Positions 23,390 through 34,330 of a stretch of DNA of 64,000 bases are shown in pieces. This DNA is from Bemisia tabaci (Eukaryota > Arthropoda > Insecta > Hemiptera > Aleyrodidae): positions 29,456,218-29,520,217 of the forward strand of contig NC_092794.1 in the NCBI RefSeq assembly GCF_918797505.1. Reading direction: 5' to 3'. Below the pieces are notes generated by a model. That model was not told the origin of the DNA. It searched no databases and saw only the letters and a program-made list of their open reading frames with translations. Position numbers and translations under genes: made by a program. Numbering within the stretch: the stretch's first letter is position 1; the number at the start of each line of letters is the position of its first letter.

Positions 23390-24484
23390 CGTGATAAAAC
23401 AAGAGGGATCCCCCAATATTATTTGAGCCACAAGATTCCACTGAAATTTACTTGGGCAGAAACTGCACAAATGAACTGAAACCTGAAAAGTGAAGGAAAA
23501 TGTTAGCTTTAATGTCCTTGCACTTCTTTCAGAGAGACCACTTGGGTCTTTTCTAGGGTTGATTTTGATAGATTTTGATTTTAGGGGCATTTTTGTATGT
23601 CTTCCTACATTACACGCAACCTCCCCACCCTTCTTCAAACAACTTGTTTGCCCCCTCAAAATTCTTTTATTTTTTCCATTTCCTCTTACACAAAATTTTA
23701 TTAGAACAGAATACCTAGCACGTCAAATTTTAGAAAATGTCCACATTGATCCACCTTCAAAATGTTGTCATTTTATCATCCACAGGTAATTCAGGTTAGA
23801 AATTTATACATGGTAAATATTAGAGCAACAAAATATTATTTTCTTGGTCAAAATTCTACGCGAACATGTTCAACATATTGAAAGAGTCCAACATTAACTG
23901 ATAGATAAGTACTTTATGGTTGCATATTACATTGGAATCGGGAAATTCCAATTTTCTGTTTACATAAAAATCCTAAACCAACGTTTGTCAGATCGACTTT
24001 CAAAAACAAATGTAAACAATGCTAAAAGTATCAAATGTTGAGCCCTACAAACATCTTTCCTACGCTCATGCACGGCTTTTGTTTCGCCAGGAAAAATTCA
24101 GTACACACTGTTTAAAAAAATCGTACGCTTCTCGGTGCTTTTTACGGACTTTTGTTCTAACAACACCGAGTTAAGTGTTTAATTTTCGGTGTGCGTGTTA
24201 ATATCTTTTTAATCAAAATAATTTATAGATTTATTTAGATATATAGTTGAGTAACTTTAGGTTTAACTCGGAAAAAAAACACTAAGAAGTGGCCCGAACT
24301 TTACGTAACAAGGTGAAGAGGCTTTGTTTTATCCGCGAAATGGTGCGGCCCCAGCACCATTTCTCCACCTTATTTAGGTTTAACCGCAACTGCTGACACC
24401 TAATTAGCTGGAATTAAAATAAATACTTATAGTAGATTGCTCTAATTTTCAAATTCTAAATGTTGAATTCTTAGTTATATTTGA
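23390..24484. other. No gene recognised
   Basis: The open frames on both strands between 23336 and 23789 overlap the foldback end and carry no motif. No ELO N-terminal exon with splice sites could be identified here, although this is where it might be expected. Confidence 0.4.
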
Positions 24485-24729
24485 ATTGCATTTTGCAAAA
24501 AGGAACCACTAGCATTGCAATGATTGTGCAACTTCATCTTTGGCAATAAAATTGCGGAAATCGTGAAAAACTATGAAATTTAGATGGTAATTTTTGTCTT
24601 AAATTTACAGTTTTTAGCGAGTAAAATAGAAACTATTCAGGGATAATCGGGTTTTTCCTCCAAGACAAAAGAAGTTGCACAATCTTAGCAACATTGCAAT
24701 GCTAGTGGTTCCTTTTTGCAAAATGCAAT
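24485..24729. mobile_element. Small palindromic element (MITE-like), 245 bp
   Basis: The left end ATTGCATTTTGCAAAAAGGA is mirrored at the right end. Arms of about 55 bp include ACCACTAGCATTGCAATG. The word AAAAAGGAACC is shared with the unrelated palindrome at 41458 and also seen at 25057 and 26877. Confidence 0.8.
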
Positions 24730-25227
24730 CCATTTAATCCTAGGTTTATTTAATCGTCGTGTTTTTCGTATCGAGAATATGATAAAGAATGCCAAATCAG
24801 TGCTTATACGGAACACAGGTCGGTGTTTACATGGAAGCGTTCACGACTCCTCACTCATGCCCCTCATCCCCCTCCTCTGCAAAATAATATAAATTGCGCG
24901 ATTTTTATGAAAATTAAATCGACCTTTAAGTGAACTTGATTTCCCTAGAGTCAGAGTCATCCTGTCCGACCTATCAAATTTTTCCGACTTATCGGGATTT
25001 GAACGCGGGAGCTGCCCATTTTTTTTTAATTGAATTATATTATTAATATTTTACAAAAAGGAACCACGATTTAACCGAACTGTGGCCAAAAGCCTATGTG
25101 TACAAATTAAGAGTATTTGAAGGTCCTAAGTAGTTTACATGTTAGTCCCCCTTTTTAATGTTCCCATTATAGTGACTTATTATTATATAAATAAATCTAC
25201 ATTGAAGATCCTCGGTCTTCTAACTGT

Positions 25228-25612
25228 TTATTCTTCGTCATTCACCTCGGAATCGCCTGAGAACTTATCATCGAGAGAGGAGGGTGGGGTGGCTGCGCAG
25301 TCTGAATCTCTTGTATCTTCATCTTCATTGAGGGCTTGTTGTTTCTGTTGTAAGATTGTTGTTATGAATTCTTGTATTATCTTCCAGTTTTTCTTTGAGT
25401 GAGTCATGAGATGGTGAGATGGTGGTCATGGATGGTGTTTTCTGGTGTTATAGGTTCATCTAGTTAATTCTGAAGTTGAGATCTAAGGGGTCGGAATGTC
25501 TCACATAAATAGAATGTGTGTTCTGCGGTGTCAATAGATAGAATGTCGCACATTGGGCAATAAGGGTTGGTTTGTCAATAGATAGGGTGTCGCACATTGG
25601 GGACCTGCCTAT
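25228..25612 (-). pseudogene. 3' fragment of a non-LTR retrotransposon ORF2
   Basis: The minus strand reads NPYCPMCDILSIDTAEHTFY followed by LCETFRPLRSQLQN, then (after frame breaks) TPENTIHDHH, then KKNWKIIQEFITTILQQK and an acidic tail ending GDSEVNDEE and a stop at 25228. The CxxC...EHTFxxC pattern followed by R, TPEN and a W..I..FI..IL..K segment is typical of the C-terminus of non-LTR reverse transcriptases (Jockey/I/R1-like). The polymerase itself is absent and stops or frameshifts break the frame. About 45 bp around 25545-25600 is duplicated. Confidence 0.75.
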
Positions 25613-25651
25613 TACGAGTCGAGTACACTACCGACCGAGCCATCCGGGCTT
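25600..25651 (-). other. tRNA-like 5' half fused to a LINE fragment
   Basis: The minus strand reads GCCCGGATGGCTCGGTCGGT, then AGTGTACTCGACTCGTAAT and AGGCAGGTCCCC. This resembles the acceptor, D arm with A box, anticodon arm and variable region of a tRNA (Lys-like). The T arm is replaced by the LINE-derived segment. It looks like a SINE head or template-switch product, not a functional tRNA. Confidence 0.6.
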
Positions 25652-26373
25652 GTGTTCGATCGAGACGAATCTTAAGTGTATGTCTAGTCCACTGAAATAC
25701 TTTTCTATATTTATGCCATCTTACGTGCGTGGAATTCATAACGCATGAGACTGTTTGGTTTTTCTTTTTTTCCATTCACTGTTAACGAAAAGGAATTTGC
25801 ATAATGTACAACATAAAAATTAACAATTTAGCAAGAACGATTTTTCGCCCCGCAAACAACGACATTTCCTCTCTTCGATGTTTAGGATTCTAGGTTTTTT
25901 CTTATTTTATATCATGACAATAATTAATAATATACGTAAATCCAACGTTGAAAACAAAAGATATAATCAAATAATTGAGAAATTTGTACGCACATTTTTT
26001 ATTACTTCATAGGAGAGTGATTCAAGAGCCGATTGGAAAGTATTTTCATAATAATTTTCTGATATGAGCAATAGCAATAAAATAGATTTAAAAAGAGAAA
26101 ATGTGCCATGTTGAACACCCCAAGTTCAAGCGCTGCGAATGAATCATGAGACCCGGATTAAAATTCCGGTTTACGAAGCCGGTTATCTTTCCTTTACTTC
26201 TTTTCCGCATTATTTCATAGTTCGTGATTTTCCACGCGCGATTAGCATGGTGGCTCGTCCCTCATGACCCCAAATTATCGCAAACAACTGACAAGGGGAA
26301 CTTCCAAATTTGCCGCCTCCGATCGGGCTGAACAAATTCGTACAAACTCTTTGAATGAATCGTTTACATCCGT

Positions 26374-26374
<1 letters not shown>

Positions 26375-26405
<31 letters not shown>
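26375..26405. repeat. Poly-T tract of 31
   Basis: An uninterrupted T run that also creates the poly-Phe stretch in an otherwise meaningless open frame. The rest of 25660-27200 shows no recognisable gene. Confidence 0.9.
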
Positions 26406-26406
<1 letters not shown>

Positions 26407-27203
26407 TTCCAATGCGCTCTCTTCAATTAAATATGTAATTGATTAATAATGCCTCCTATTAGTGACGGCGATCTGTAAAAATCTTAGCTTTTCTACGATT
26501 CATTAGGATCCATTAGACTCATTGACATCATACTTCAGATACGATTATATATTATAATCTTTCCTTAAGCACGGTCAAAAGCCATCAAAAATCTACTTTA
26601 ATGGGTAGAATGACTATTCGATGTTTAAATAGTCTTAAAACTAAACTGTTTTCGCTTAGTATCGCCCAAATTTTAAAGTTGGCGGGCAAATCTCCCTGCT
26701 GGAAATGGTTCATCACCCGCCCGCCGAGAGAGCGCCACCTCCTTGCTGCTCGTGTCCCCGTGTATTTAAACAACAACAACAAACCTGGACGGGTTCTAAC
26801 GAGCTTTATTATCAATCATTATATCAATCATGTTTGTGCAGTATTATTATGATACATTTGTGTTCAGTACCTCGTAAAAAGGAACCGCGAAAGATGGAAT
26901 CTGCCGGGATTCTAAATTCATTAACAACAAACATATTAGTCTCTAATAAAGATCTAAGAGTCAGTTCTTGCGTTAGCTTCGATGATTCATAGTATGTACT
27001 GTAAGTACCTAATTAGTTGTCTAATTTTGCTTGGTGTATACCTACGGAGTAATTTTGGAGATAGTACATGATGCATTATATAATGCATTTGAATTCCTAG
27101 GTTTTACCTGACTCAAAGCGTTTGCTGCTAATATCTTTGAGCGTTCCGACCCATTTGTCGGAGGATTGAGCGTTTCCTATCGGCCCCTCTGCAATTATGA
27201 GAT

Positions 27204-27436
27204 TAGTCCAAAGGTCCTTCAGGAACTTAAATCAATGACTCAGGTGGTGCTTTTGAGCCAACTTTCAAAGAATTAAAGGCATTTTTTCAAAATCTACAGT
27301 CCATGAGCTCTCCGTGTTACCGAAGTGCTCTCCTCGCTATATGACGCGTAACCCTTCAATTTTTCGTTTAGTCCAAAGACCTCATAGGAACTTAAATTAA
27401 TGAACCAGGTGGTGCTCTAATGCCAACTTTCGAAGG
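27204..27436. repeat. ~160-bp repeat unit, left of the Merlin insertion
   Basis: TTAGTCCAAAG, AGGAACTTAAAT and GGTGGTGCT recur in one unit from 27204 and a second from 27366. The second is cut by the transposon. A third unit is at 29652-29775 on the far side. Confidence 0.75.
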
Positions 27437-27735
27437 GTAATTGTTCACTTTAGGGGGCCACGCTCTTTCACGATTTTTCCTTCAGAAACTTGTAGTATGC
27501 ATCCTAAAGAACACAAAAAGTGCAAAATCACCGGGCGCAATCAATTTTAAACTAATTTTGGAAGCGATAACAGATACATAATTTCCCTATATCATAACGC
27601 ATTTCGTCCGCGTCCGCCATTACTGTTGACGGAGCCACGCAGTATGACCAACCTTGCTTTTTTTCCCCGAAACAAGAGACACCTGTTTCCGACGAAACGG
27701 GCGGAAACGCGTTCCCCTTGTCACCGGAAACGGAA

Positions 27736-28770
27736 ATGGAATCTGAAGTTGTTCAAAGGATTGGGATTTTCACTGATTTTCCTTTTGTATTTACCGTCAG
27801 TACTGTCATGGATGGTGATGCGTTTGGTACGTGCGACGGTTGTTCTTTAACAACGGAAGAGTTTTATCGAATCGTTACGAATCGTAGTCTACTTTTAAAA
27901 TTTTTAGAAAGACACGGTGTCATTTCCCGTTATTCAAAATGTGGTAGGTGTGAGAGCCGCTTAAGTGTTAATCGAGACGGGAAAAAACTTGTATTCCGGT
28001 GCAGAAAGAAGGTGACTGTTAAGAAGAAGAAAAAGTGTTGTAATTAAAAAGCTAGTATTTTTAAAAATACTTACTTTGAAAACAGCAATTGGACTGTTAA
28101 AAAAGTGTTGATTGCCGCCTGGCATTGGCTAACACGCGATCCTCCGCGGCAAAATTTTATCCGCAAGGAAACGAAAGGTAGCAAAGCAACAGTCGTGGAT
28201 TGGGCTAGTTTTAATAGAGAAGTGTTATTAGATTGGTGTGATCGGAATAGTGCTAAAGATTTGATCGGAGGCCCCGGGGAAGAAGTTGAGATTGATGAAG
28301 AGAAGTTTGGTAAGCGAAAGTACAACCGCGGGAGGAGAGTGAAGGGACAGTGGGTTTTTGGTGGCACTTTACGGAGCGATCCAAAAGTGATTTTCCTCGA
28401 GCCAGTAGAGCGTCGAGATAAAGAGACTCTTTTAGAAATTATTCAAAGAAGAATCAAGCCCGGTACCTGTATTTTATCCGATTGTTGGAAATCATACGAT
28501 TGTTTATGGGACGAAGGTTACACCCATTTCACTGTTAACCACACCTACAGCTTCGTGGACCCCGAAACCGGCGCTCACACGCAACACATCGAACGCGCCT
28601 GGCGTGAGGTCCGAGCTCGTATTCCTAGGTACGGACGTAAAGACGCCCATTTCGTAGGGTATCTGGCAGAATTTATGTTTAAGAGAAGTTTCCCTGATCA
28701 CACTGTGCGTTTACATGAATTTTTGAAGGCAGCTGCAAACTTGTATCCTCCGATTAGACCGTCCACGTGA
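27736..28770 (+). pseudogene. Merlin/ISXO2-like transposase with one in-frame stop
   Basis: One frame runs from ATG 27736 to TGA 28768-28770, broken only by a TAA at 28045-28047. The first part holds a zinc-ribbon-like segment (KCGRCESRLS, FRCRKK). The second part is an ISXO2-like DDE domain. Counting residues from codon 28105, the catalytic acids are D64 (VEIDEEKFGKRK), D126 (LSDCWKSY) and E163 (THxQHIERAWRE). It then ends with the HFVGYLAEFMFKR segment. An intron that removes the stop is not evident from splice signals, so a single nonsense mutation is the simplest reading. An alternative TTG start at 27718 is unlikely in a eukaryote. Confidence 0.85.
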
Positions 28771-28807
28771 AAGTGAGTCATATTACTTCAAATTCAAATT
28801 TTTTAAT

Positions 28808-29250
28808 TTACTAAGTTTTTCCATTGTTACTACAAGACCTGACAGATCCTGCCCCACAAGCCTGAGTGGCGTAAGGCATCCCTCGGGAGGTTAGGTTAGG
28901 TTAGGTTAATGATTACTTTTCACATTTATTTTTGAGGATTGTTTTTCAGTTTTTACGATAACCTAACCCAACCTAACCTAACCTAACCTAACCTAACCTA
29001 ACCTAACCTAACCTAACCTAACCTCCCGAGGGATGCCTTACGTAGCGTAACGTAACCTAACGTAAGCGTACCTAACGTAACGTAACCTAACGTAACAGGC
29101 TATTAGTTAGGTCGCTTCGCGACCTAACCAATGGGTCTGTTACGTTAGGTTACGTTACGTTAGGTAAGCTTACGTTAGGTTACGTTACGCCACTCAGGCT
29201 TGTGGGGCAGGATCTGCCAGTTCTTACAGTAACAATGGAAAAACTTCTCA
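28808..29250. mobile_element. Foldback with telomere-like core, nested in the Merlin element
   Basis: The outer arms (AAGTTTTTCCATTGTTACT and complement, then CCTGCCCCACAAGCCTGAGT and complement) surround a CTCCCGAGGG pair. Inside are a few TTAGG units at 28890-28907, a (CCTAA)n array at 28961-29023, and an inner palindrome of CGTAACCTAACGTAA words centred on TCGCTTCGCGA near 29118. No gene. Confidence 0.8.
28961..29023. repeat. Telomere-type (CCTAA)n array
   Basis: About twelve CCTAA units, inside the nested palindrome. Confidence 0.92.
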
Positions 29251-29651
29251 GAGCTCAAAAGCATGCATATTGAATCAGTCGATTTTGAATTGCGTGAGAT
29301 TTTCCGCCTACGGTCTTTTCAGTGCAATTCTTACCCACTTCGTAGACCTGGGGAGTGTTTTCCGCTGTTCTTTTGTTTCGAGGAAAGATAGCAAGGTTGG
29401 TCATACTGCGTGACTCCGTCAACAGTAATGGCGGACGCGGACGCAATGCGTTATGATATAGGGAATTCACGTAACTTTTATCGCTTCTAAAATTAGTTTA
29501 AAATTGATTGCGCCCGGTGATTTTGCACTTTTTGTGTTCTTTAGGATGCATACTACAAGTTTCTGAAGGAAAAATCGTGAAAGAGCGTGGCCCCCTAAAG
29601 TGAACAATTACCAAGTGCCCTACTTTTGGGCCTCGTAATCCCTTGAATTTT

Positions 29652-29775
29652 GAGTTTAGTCCTAAGATCTTTTAGGAACTTAAATTAATGACCTAGGTGA
29701 TGTGCTTGATGCCCATTGTTAAAGAATTAAAGGCATTTATCAAAATTTACACTCCTTCAAAATGAGCTTTCCGTG
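29652..29775. repeat. ~160-bp repeat unit, right of the Merlin insertion
   Basis: It shares TTTAGTCCTAAG, AGGAACTTAAATTAATGA, AAAGAATTAAAGGCATTT and the following GAGCTTTCCGTGT with the units at 27204-27436. The transposon therefore sits in a local tandem repeat. Confidence 0.75.
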
Positions 29776-30227
29776 TGATTTTGCTAAAAATGGACAATTT
29801 AGCCTAGCCCCCCCCCCCCCCAAATTTTAGCGTACCCCAAAATCGTTTGACGTGCATAAGGAGACCATAAATGTGGTGTTTTGTGCCAATTTTGAATCAA
29901 ATCGAACAGATAGATTCTGAGACATCGCTGTACACAGATTTGGGGGACGTCGGACGGACGGACACACATTTTTTCAAGTATGGTTATTTTGACTCCTGGG
30001 ACCTTAAAACGTCTAGAAATGATGAAATTTCAACTTTTTTTCCTTTTTTTTCTTGGAGGATGACAATACTTCCTCTCTACCCTTGGGGAGCGAGAAAGTA
30101 AAAATTCTGAAAAGTCTTGTTTTGAGCGCTCGCCGGACAGCCAGTAACGCTGCGCCGGGAGGGCTAGGCAAGGCGAAGGAGCGCTTGAGTCTATACAAGC
30201 AGTTTAGCCGAACCGCTCCCACTACCG

Positions 30228-30300
30228 CCAGTGACTCTGCGGTAGATTGCTCGCCTCGTTAACATGCGGATCTGGGTTCAATTCTCTACACGGGCTCCTT
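30228..30300 (+). other. tRNA-Gly-like sequence (arm copy)
   Basis: GTGACTCTGCGGTAGATTGC, TCGCCTCGTTAACATGCGGA and GGGTTCAATTCT give A-box-like and B-box-like segments in tRNA order. It is the diverged partner of 31005-31075. Confidence 0.6.
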
Positions 30301-31004
30301 CTGTTTTATGGTTGAGTTTTATTTCCTCACACATTTTCCGCAACAGCACTTCACATGAAATCACATTTAATACATTGGAACTATTATTAATTTAATTTAC
30401 AACCATCACCAAACACAAATTCAACAACGAGCATTAACATCTTCAATTTTAACTGTACAGAAAACTTTTTTGTTATAGATTTTAATGGGAAACGAAGTGA
30501 ATAAAATAAATGTTGTTGTGGGTCAAATTTGAGTTCAATTAAACTTAATGAACTTATCATATCAAAACTTGCTATCGATGCTCCCCCCCCCCCCAATTTT
30601 CGAAGTAAATTTTTCATCATTATTTTCTTGACTATGACGAGAAAAAGAATCATACCGTGCATGGGTGATCGGCGAGGAGGGGGGGGGGGGGGAGGTCGGG
30701 GCGTTGTTTGGGAGAAACAAGTCGGTGAGATGGGGACCGGGCTGGCGGCTAATGTGAGAGAACATCGGTTGACGAGATAATCGCGCGCCAATAGAAAGCA
30801 AGATTTTGCAAAAAACAAGCATTTCTATAGTTAAAATTGAAGAGGTTATTGATCGATGTTGAATTTGTGTTTGGTGATGGTTGTAAATTAAATTAATTTG
30901 AATTTCAAATGTATTAAATGTGATTTCATGTCAAGCAAGTACTGTTGCGGGAAATTTGTGAGAAAATAAAACTCGATCATAAAACAGAAGGAGCTCGTGT
31001 AAAG

Positions 31005-31075
31005 AATTGAACCTAGATCCGCATGTTTATTACGAGGCGAGAACTTTACCGCATAGCCACTGCCAGTAATGGGAG
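31005..31075 (-). other. tRNA-Gly-like sequence (arm copy)
   Basis: The minus strand reads GTGGCTATGCGGTAAAGTTC, then TCGCCTCGTAATAAACATGC and a T-arm-like AGGTTCAATTC. It follows the D-arm/anticodon/T-arm order of tRNA-Gly, with an enlarged anticodon region. It has no proper acceptor stem. The mirror copy is at 30228-30300. Confidence 0.6.
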
Positions 31076-31199
31076 CTGATATTCTAAACTGCGTCCGTAG
31101 ACTCGAGCGCTATTTCGCCTTGCCTATCCCTCCCGGCGCAGCGTCACTGCCTTTCCGACGCACGTTTAAAACAAAGACTTTTCGGAATGCTGGCGCGTA

Positions 31200-33310
31200 T
31201 ACGTAGTATACCGCCTTTGCGATCGTTTCGTAATCCCACTCGATACAATAACCGAGTCCATTAGTTCCTTACCGGAAAGTGACTACCGCGAACTTCTGAG
31301 ATTTTCCAAAGCGTGTAAAAAGATTATTTATCCGTCAATAATTATGTTTAAAAGTTGTTTCTCATTCTGGGGCTTTCTAGTTTATGTGCAATGAATACCA
31401 AGAGTCTGCGTTACTTCGTTTTTTTTTTTTAAAAAAAGCCTAAGAATTCTCAGCGCTGATTTGAAAAAGGAATATAAAAGCAGAGGCAAGCGAACTGATT
31501 CGAGGATGGCTGAGCAGTTCGGCACTCTTTAAACGAGAATTGCACTTCTCCGTTTTGTTCAAAACGTTGCTTTGACAGATCTCCACACCCCTGTTATGCT
31601 TTTCAAAATTTGGTACCACTGCTCTGATAGCCAGGGCAGCCATAAGTGCAAGCTGTGATGAGCCTCGAGATTCATTGGACCATTTGCTAAACGTGGCTCA
31701 TACAGGAATCCACTTTCCCCTCTCTTCCCCAGGCTCCTGATCACTGCGTCGGCGTCCCGACGAACAATAGCTGATGAGGGTCGCCAGGCGGCCGAGATCC
31801 TCAGCCCCTCGCCCAATTACTTACGCTTGATTCACCATTTCACCGTCACGCTAGGATTCATCCAATTTTCAAAAAAAAAATTTGTTTCGCGCGTATTTAG
31901 CAATTATTTCCTTACTCTCCGTTAAAACACGAATAAAAAGAGGCCTCATTCATTAAAATCGGCCGAATAGAAGAAAAGTTACGGTATTCGAAATCCGAAG
32001 AAATCAACGAAACCTAGATTTCTCCATACAAAAAATAAAATGAAGGGGAAAAAAAGGAATATATGAATTACAATTAAATATAATTGACCTCAGAATTTTT
32101 CGGGATTGAAATTACTTATATATTATTGCTTCATGAAAAATAAATGCACCCAAAATGACTATAGCATATTGACTTTTACACATGTGCACTCACAAATTTG
32201 ATTCGTAAATTCAACGAGTGGGTACATCGACCTGGTACATCAAGTTTCTGCAATTATTTACGGCAAATCGGTAGATTTTCGGGAGATTGCTTACTTTCAA
32301 TTCATGAATGAATAAAGCATGGACATGGTTGAACTTCTTTGCATGTAAATACGTTTAAAATAACAGAATCAAGACATATTTAATGCAATTGAATTTAAAT
32401 CGGGTCAATTTCTTTTCAATAATATAATGGGATTTACATTACCGATGATTTGGGACCCCAAAATACCTTTAAATCGACTTTATCTTCTAGGAGTTCGACA
32501 GAATTTTCCCTTTCATGGCTTAAATTATTCCGTAGCACTTTTCTTCAAGAATCTGATAAGATTTTGCTTGAGGCAGATCAAAAAACTTAAACTCGTTCGA
32601 ATAGCTTTCTAGATTCACAATACACGGTCTCGTCAAGGTGCTTCGTTGACCTTGCAGTGCGGGATCGTGAATTCTCTTGTTGTGCTGCTTGCCTATTTTA
32701 AAATCTCTGTAAATGAAAACTAAAGGGGTTGATATGTGCGAGTTAATGACGCGCCTTATAAACACATTGTGTTGGAGTTCACTGCTTGTTTTTAGAGTGT
32801 TTCCAGAACGCATTGGAAAAAAACACGGGTCTAATGGAGTTATCCAAAGAGTTCGTACGAATTTTTTCAGCCCAATCGCGGCGACAACTTGGGGTGTTCC
32901 CTTTGCAAATACTAATATCCAACGTCTGACTTGAAATATTGGCCATGGTCGGATTAGCGCTTCAGGCTCGGGGGCTGGTAATTAAGGGCCCAGCTCCTAA
33001 AACTTACGAGTTAGTAACCGAAAACTCCAGAGTTAGGGCTTCTTTAAATCCATACTTTAGACTTTAAAGACCCCTAGAGGATGTACAATTTTAGAAAAGC
33101 CCAGGGGTCCCCGGGATAGCACTCCGGCTAATCCGGCCTTGCAGAGGTCTGATCGTAAGTGAAAACAGAGACTTCCGCGTCTTTTGCGAGAGGTAGTGCT
33201 CTAACTTCTAGTAAATCAAATTACAAGAGAAATAAAAGCCAAATACGAGATATCATCATTTTCTCCAAAATTTTAACACCGGTTGTGAGCCAAAAATTAT
33301 GAAAACACAT
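31200..33310. other. No gene recognised
   Basis: Scattered open frames of 60-97 codons without motifs. A GC-richer block at 31560-31810 has an open frame on the minus strand but no supportable splice context. Confidence 0.4.
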
Positions 33311-33315
33311 GAATA

Positions 33316-34326
33316 CGAGGGGCGTTCGTAAAGTAAGTATATATCTTTATTTTCTCCGGAACTAATGAAGATAAATTAAAACGGTAAAAAGTGTTTTAAC
33401 CGTCATACTCTCAGCTTTTCAAAAAGCCTTCGTTTTTTAAATTTGGTCCACCCGTTCGCGAGTGACGTCATTTTTCCCGCGCCCATCTCTCGTCACCGCG
33501 TGTCCAAAATATTCGAACGCGGCGGAGTTCCTCAGACGAGTGAGTACGCACGTTTTCACTTTAAAAAAGGTTGTAACACCATTAATTGGATAAATATGTG
33601 AAACTTTCAGGCTTTGAATTGTCTTACCTTGCTTTTCGACATGATCTCCACCCAGTTGAACACATTTCTGATTATATGTTAGCAGTTTGTGGATTCAATC
33701 TTCAAAAAATTGCGCATATCCTGTCGTTGAAACCATTTTCTTTACAGCTTCTTGCAACCCTGCGTCGGTGGAGAACTTTCGGCTACCCAAGCTCTTCTTT
33801 AACGCAGGAAAAAGATGAAAATCGCATGGAGCAAGGTTCGGTGAGTACGATGGATGAGGAAAAAGGTCCCATTTGAATGAGGCGAACAAGTCTCTAGTCA
33901 CATGAGCCACATGAGGCCTAGCGTTGTCTTGAAGGAACAAAACTTGACGAGACAAAAGATCGGGCCGTTTTCGCTTGATCGCTGAATTAAGTTTTTTCAA
34001 AACTTCACAATATTTTGCGGCATCGATCGTTTTTCCTCTTCCTGAGAAATCGATCAGCAATATTCCTTGAGCGACCCAAAATCCCGGAGCCAAAACATGT
34101 ACTCGTCTGAGGAGCTCCGCCGCGCTCGAGTATTTTGGACACGCGGTGACGAGAGATGGGCGCGGGAAAAATGACGTCACTCGCGAACGGGTGGACCAAA
34201 TTTAAAAAACGAAGGTTTTTTGAAAAGCTGAGAGTATGACGGTTAAAACACTTTTTACCGTTTTAATTTATCTTCATTAGTTCCGGAGAAAATAAAGATA
34301 TATACTTACTTTACGAACGCCCCTCG
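33316..34326 (-). mobile_element. mariner transposon, internally deleted
   Basis: Terminal inverted repeats of ~225 bp start CGAGGGGCGTTCGTAAAGTA, a classic mariner-type end, and are flanked by TA at 33314-33315 and 34327-34328. Between them lies only the C-terminal part of a minus-strand transposase. The copy is non-autonomous. Confidence 0.92.
33590..34180 (-). pseudogene. mariner transposase, C-terminal remnant
   Basis: The minus strand reads VHVLAPGFWVAQGILLIDF, FLQDNARPH, FPHPSYSPNLAPCDFHLFP, LKKSLGSRKF and FFED, then a TGA, then IHKLLTYNQKCVQLGGDHVE in the same frame. The two aspartates of QDN and CDF are separated by 34 residues, the DD34D spacing of mariner. The helix-turn-helix N-terminus and first catalytic aspartate are missing: the left terminal repeat joins directly upstream. 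The stop lies at the conserved FxxGIxKL position. Confidence 0.93.
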
Positions 34327-34330
34327 TATT

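Larger units (their letters stand above)
27437..29612 (+). mobile_element. Merlin (IS1595/IS1016-like) DNA transposon, nearly intact
   Basis: Terminal inverted repeats of about 240 bp begin GGTAATTGTTCACTTTAGGG at the left and are mirrored at 29612. They enclose a transposase gene (27736-28770) and, downstream of it, a nested palindrome (28808-29250). Merlin elements normally make 8-9 bp target duplications; none is obvious here, perhaps because of the tandem-repeat target or a border deletion. Confidence 0.85.
30104..31188. mobile_element. Foldback element with tRNA-Gly-like segment in each arm
   Basis: The ends ATTCTGAAAAGTCTTGTTTT and its partner near 31170-31188 bound arms that pair to about 30430 and 30850. 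The loop (~420 bp) contains C-runs and G-runs only. Each arm holds a tRNA-like block, at 30228-30300 on plus and 31005-31075 on minus. The only long open frames are in the loop and have no motif. Confidence 0.85.

Noticed and set aside
26010..26110. Candidate elongase exon ending SYE before GTAATA on the minus strand
   Set aside because: The upstream reading lacks the conserved GP...RKPF and YN motifs.
26865..26930. Candidate elongase 5' exon ending PFYE before GT on the minus strand
   Set aside because: The preceding residues do not match any ELO family segment and no acceptor fits.
27736..28770. Bacterial contamination suggested by an ISXO2/IS1595-type transposase
   Set aside because: The gene lies between ~240-bp terminal repeats inside eukaryotic repeat DNA with telomere-type arrays; Merlin elements of animals carry this domain.
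31559..31816. GC-richer 85-codon minus-strand frame as a host exon
   Set aside because: The GTAAGT upstream of it would be a donor with stops in the preceding frames, and no family was recognised.
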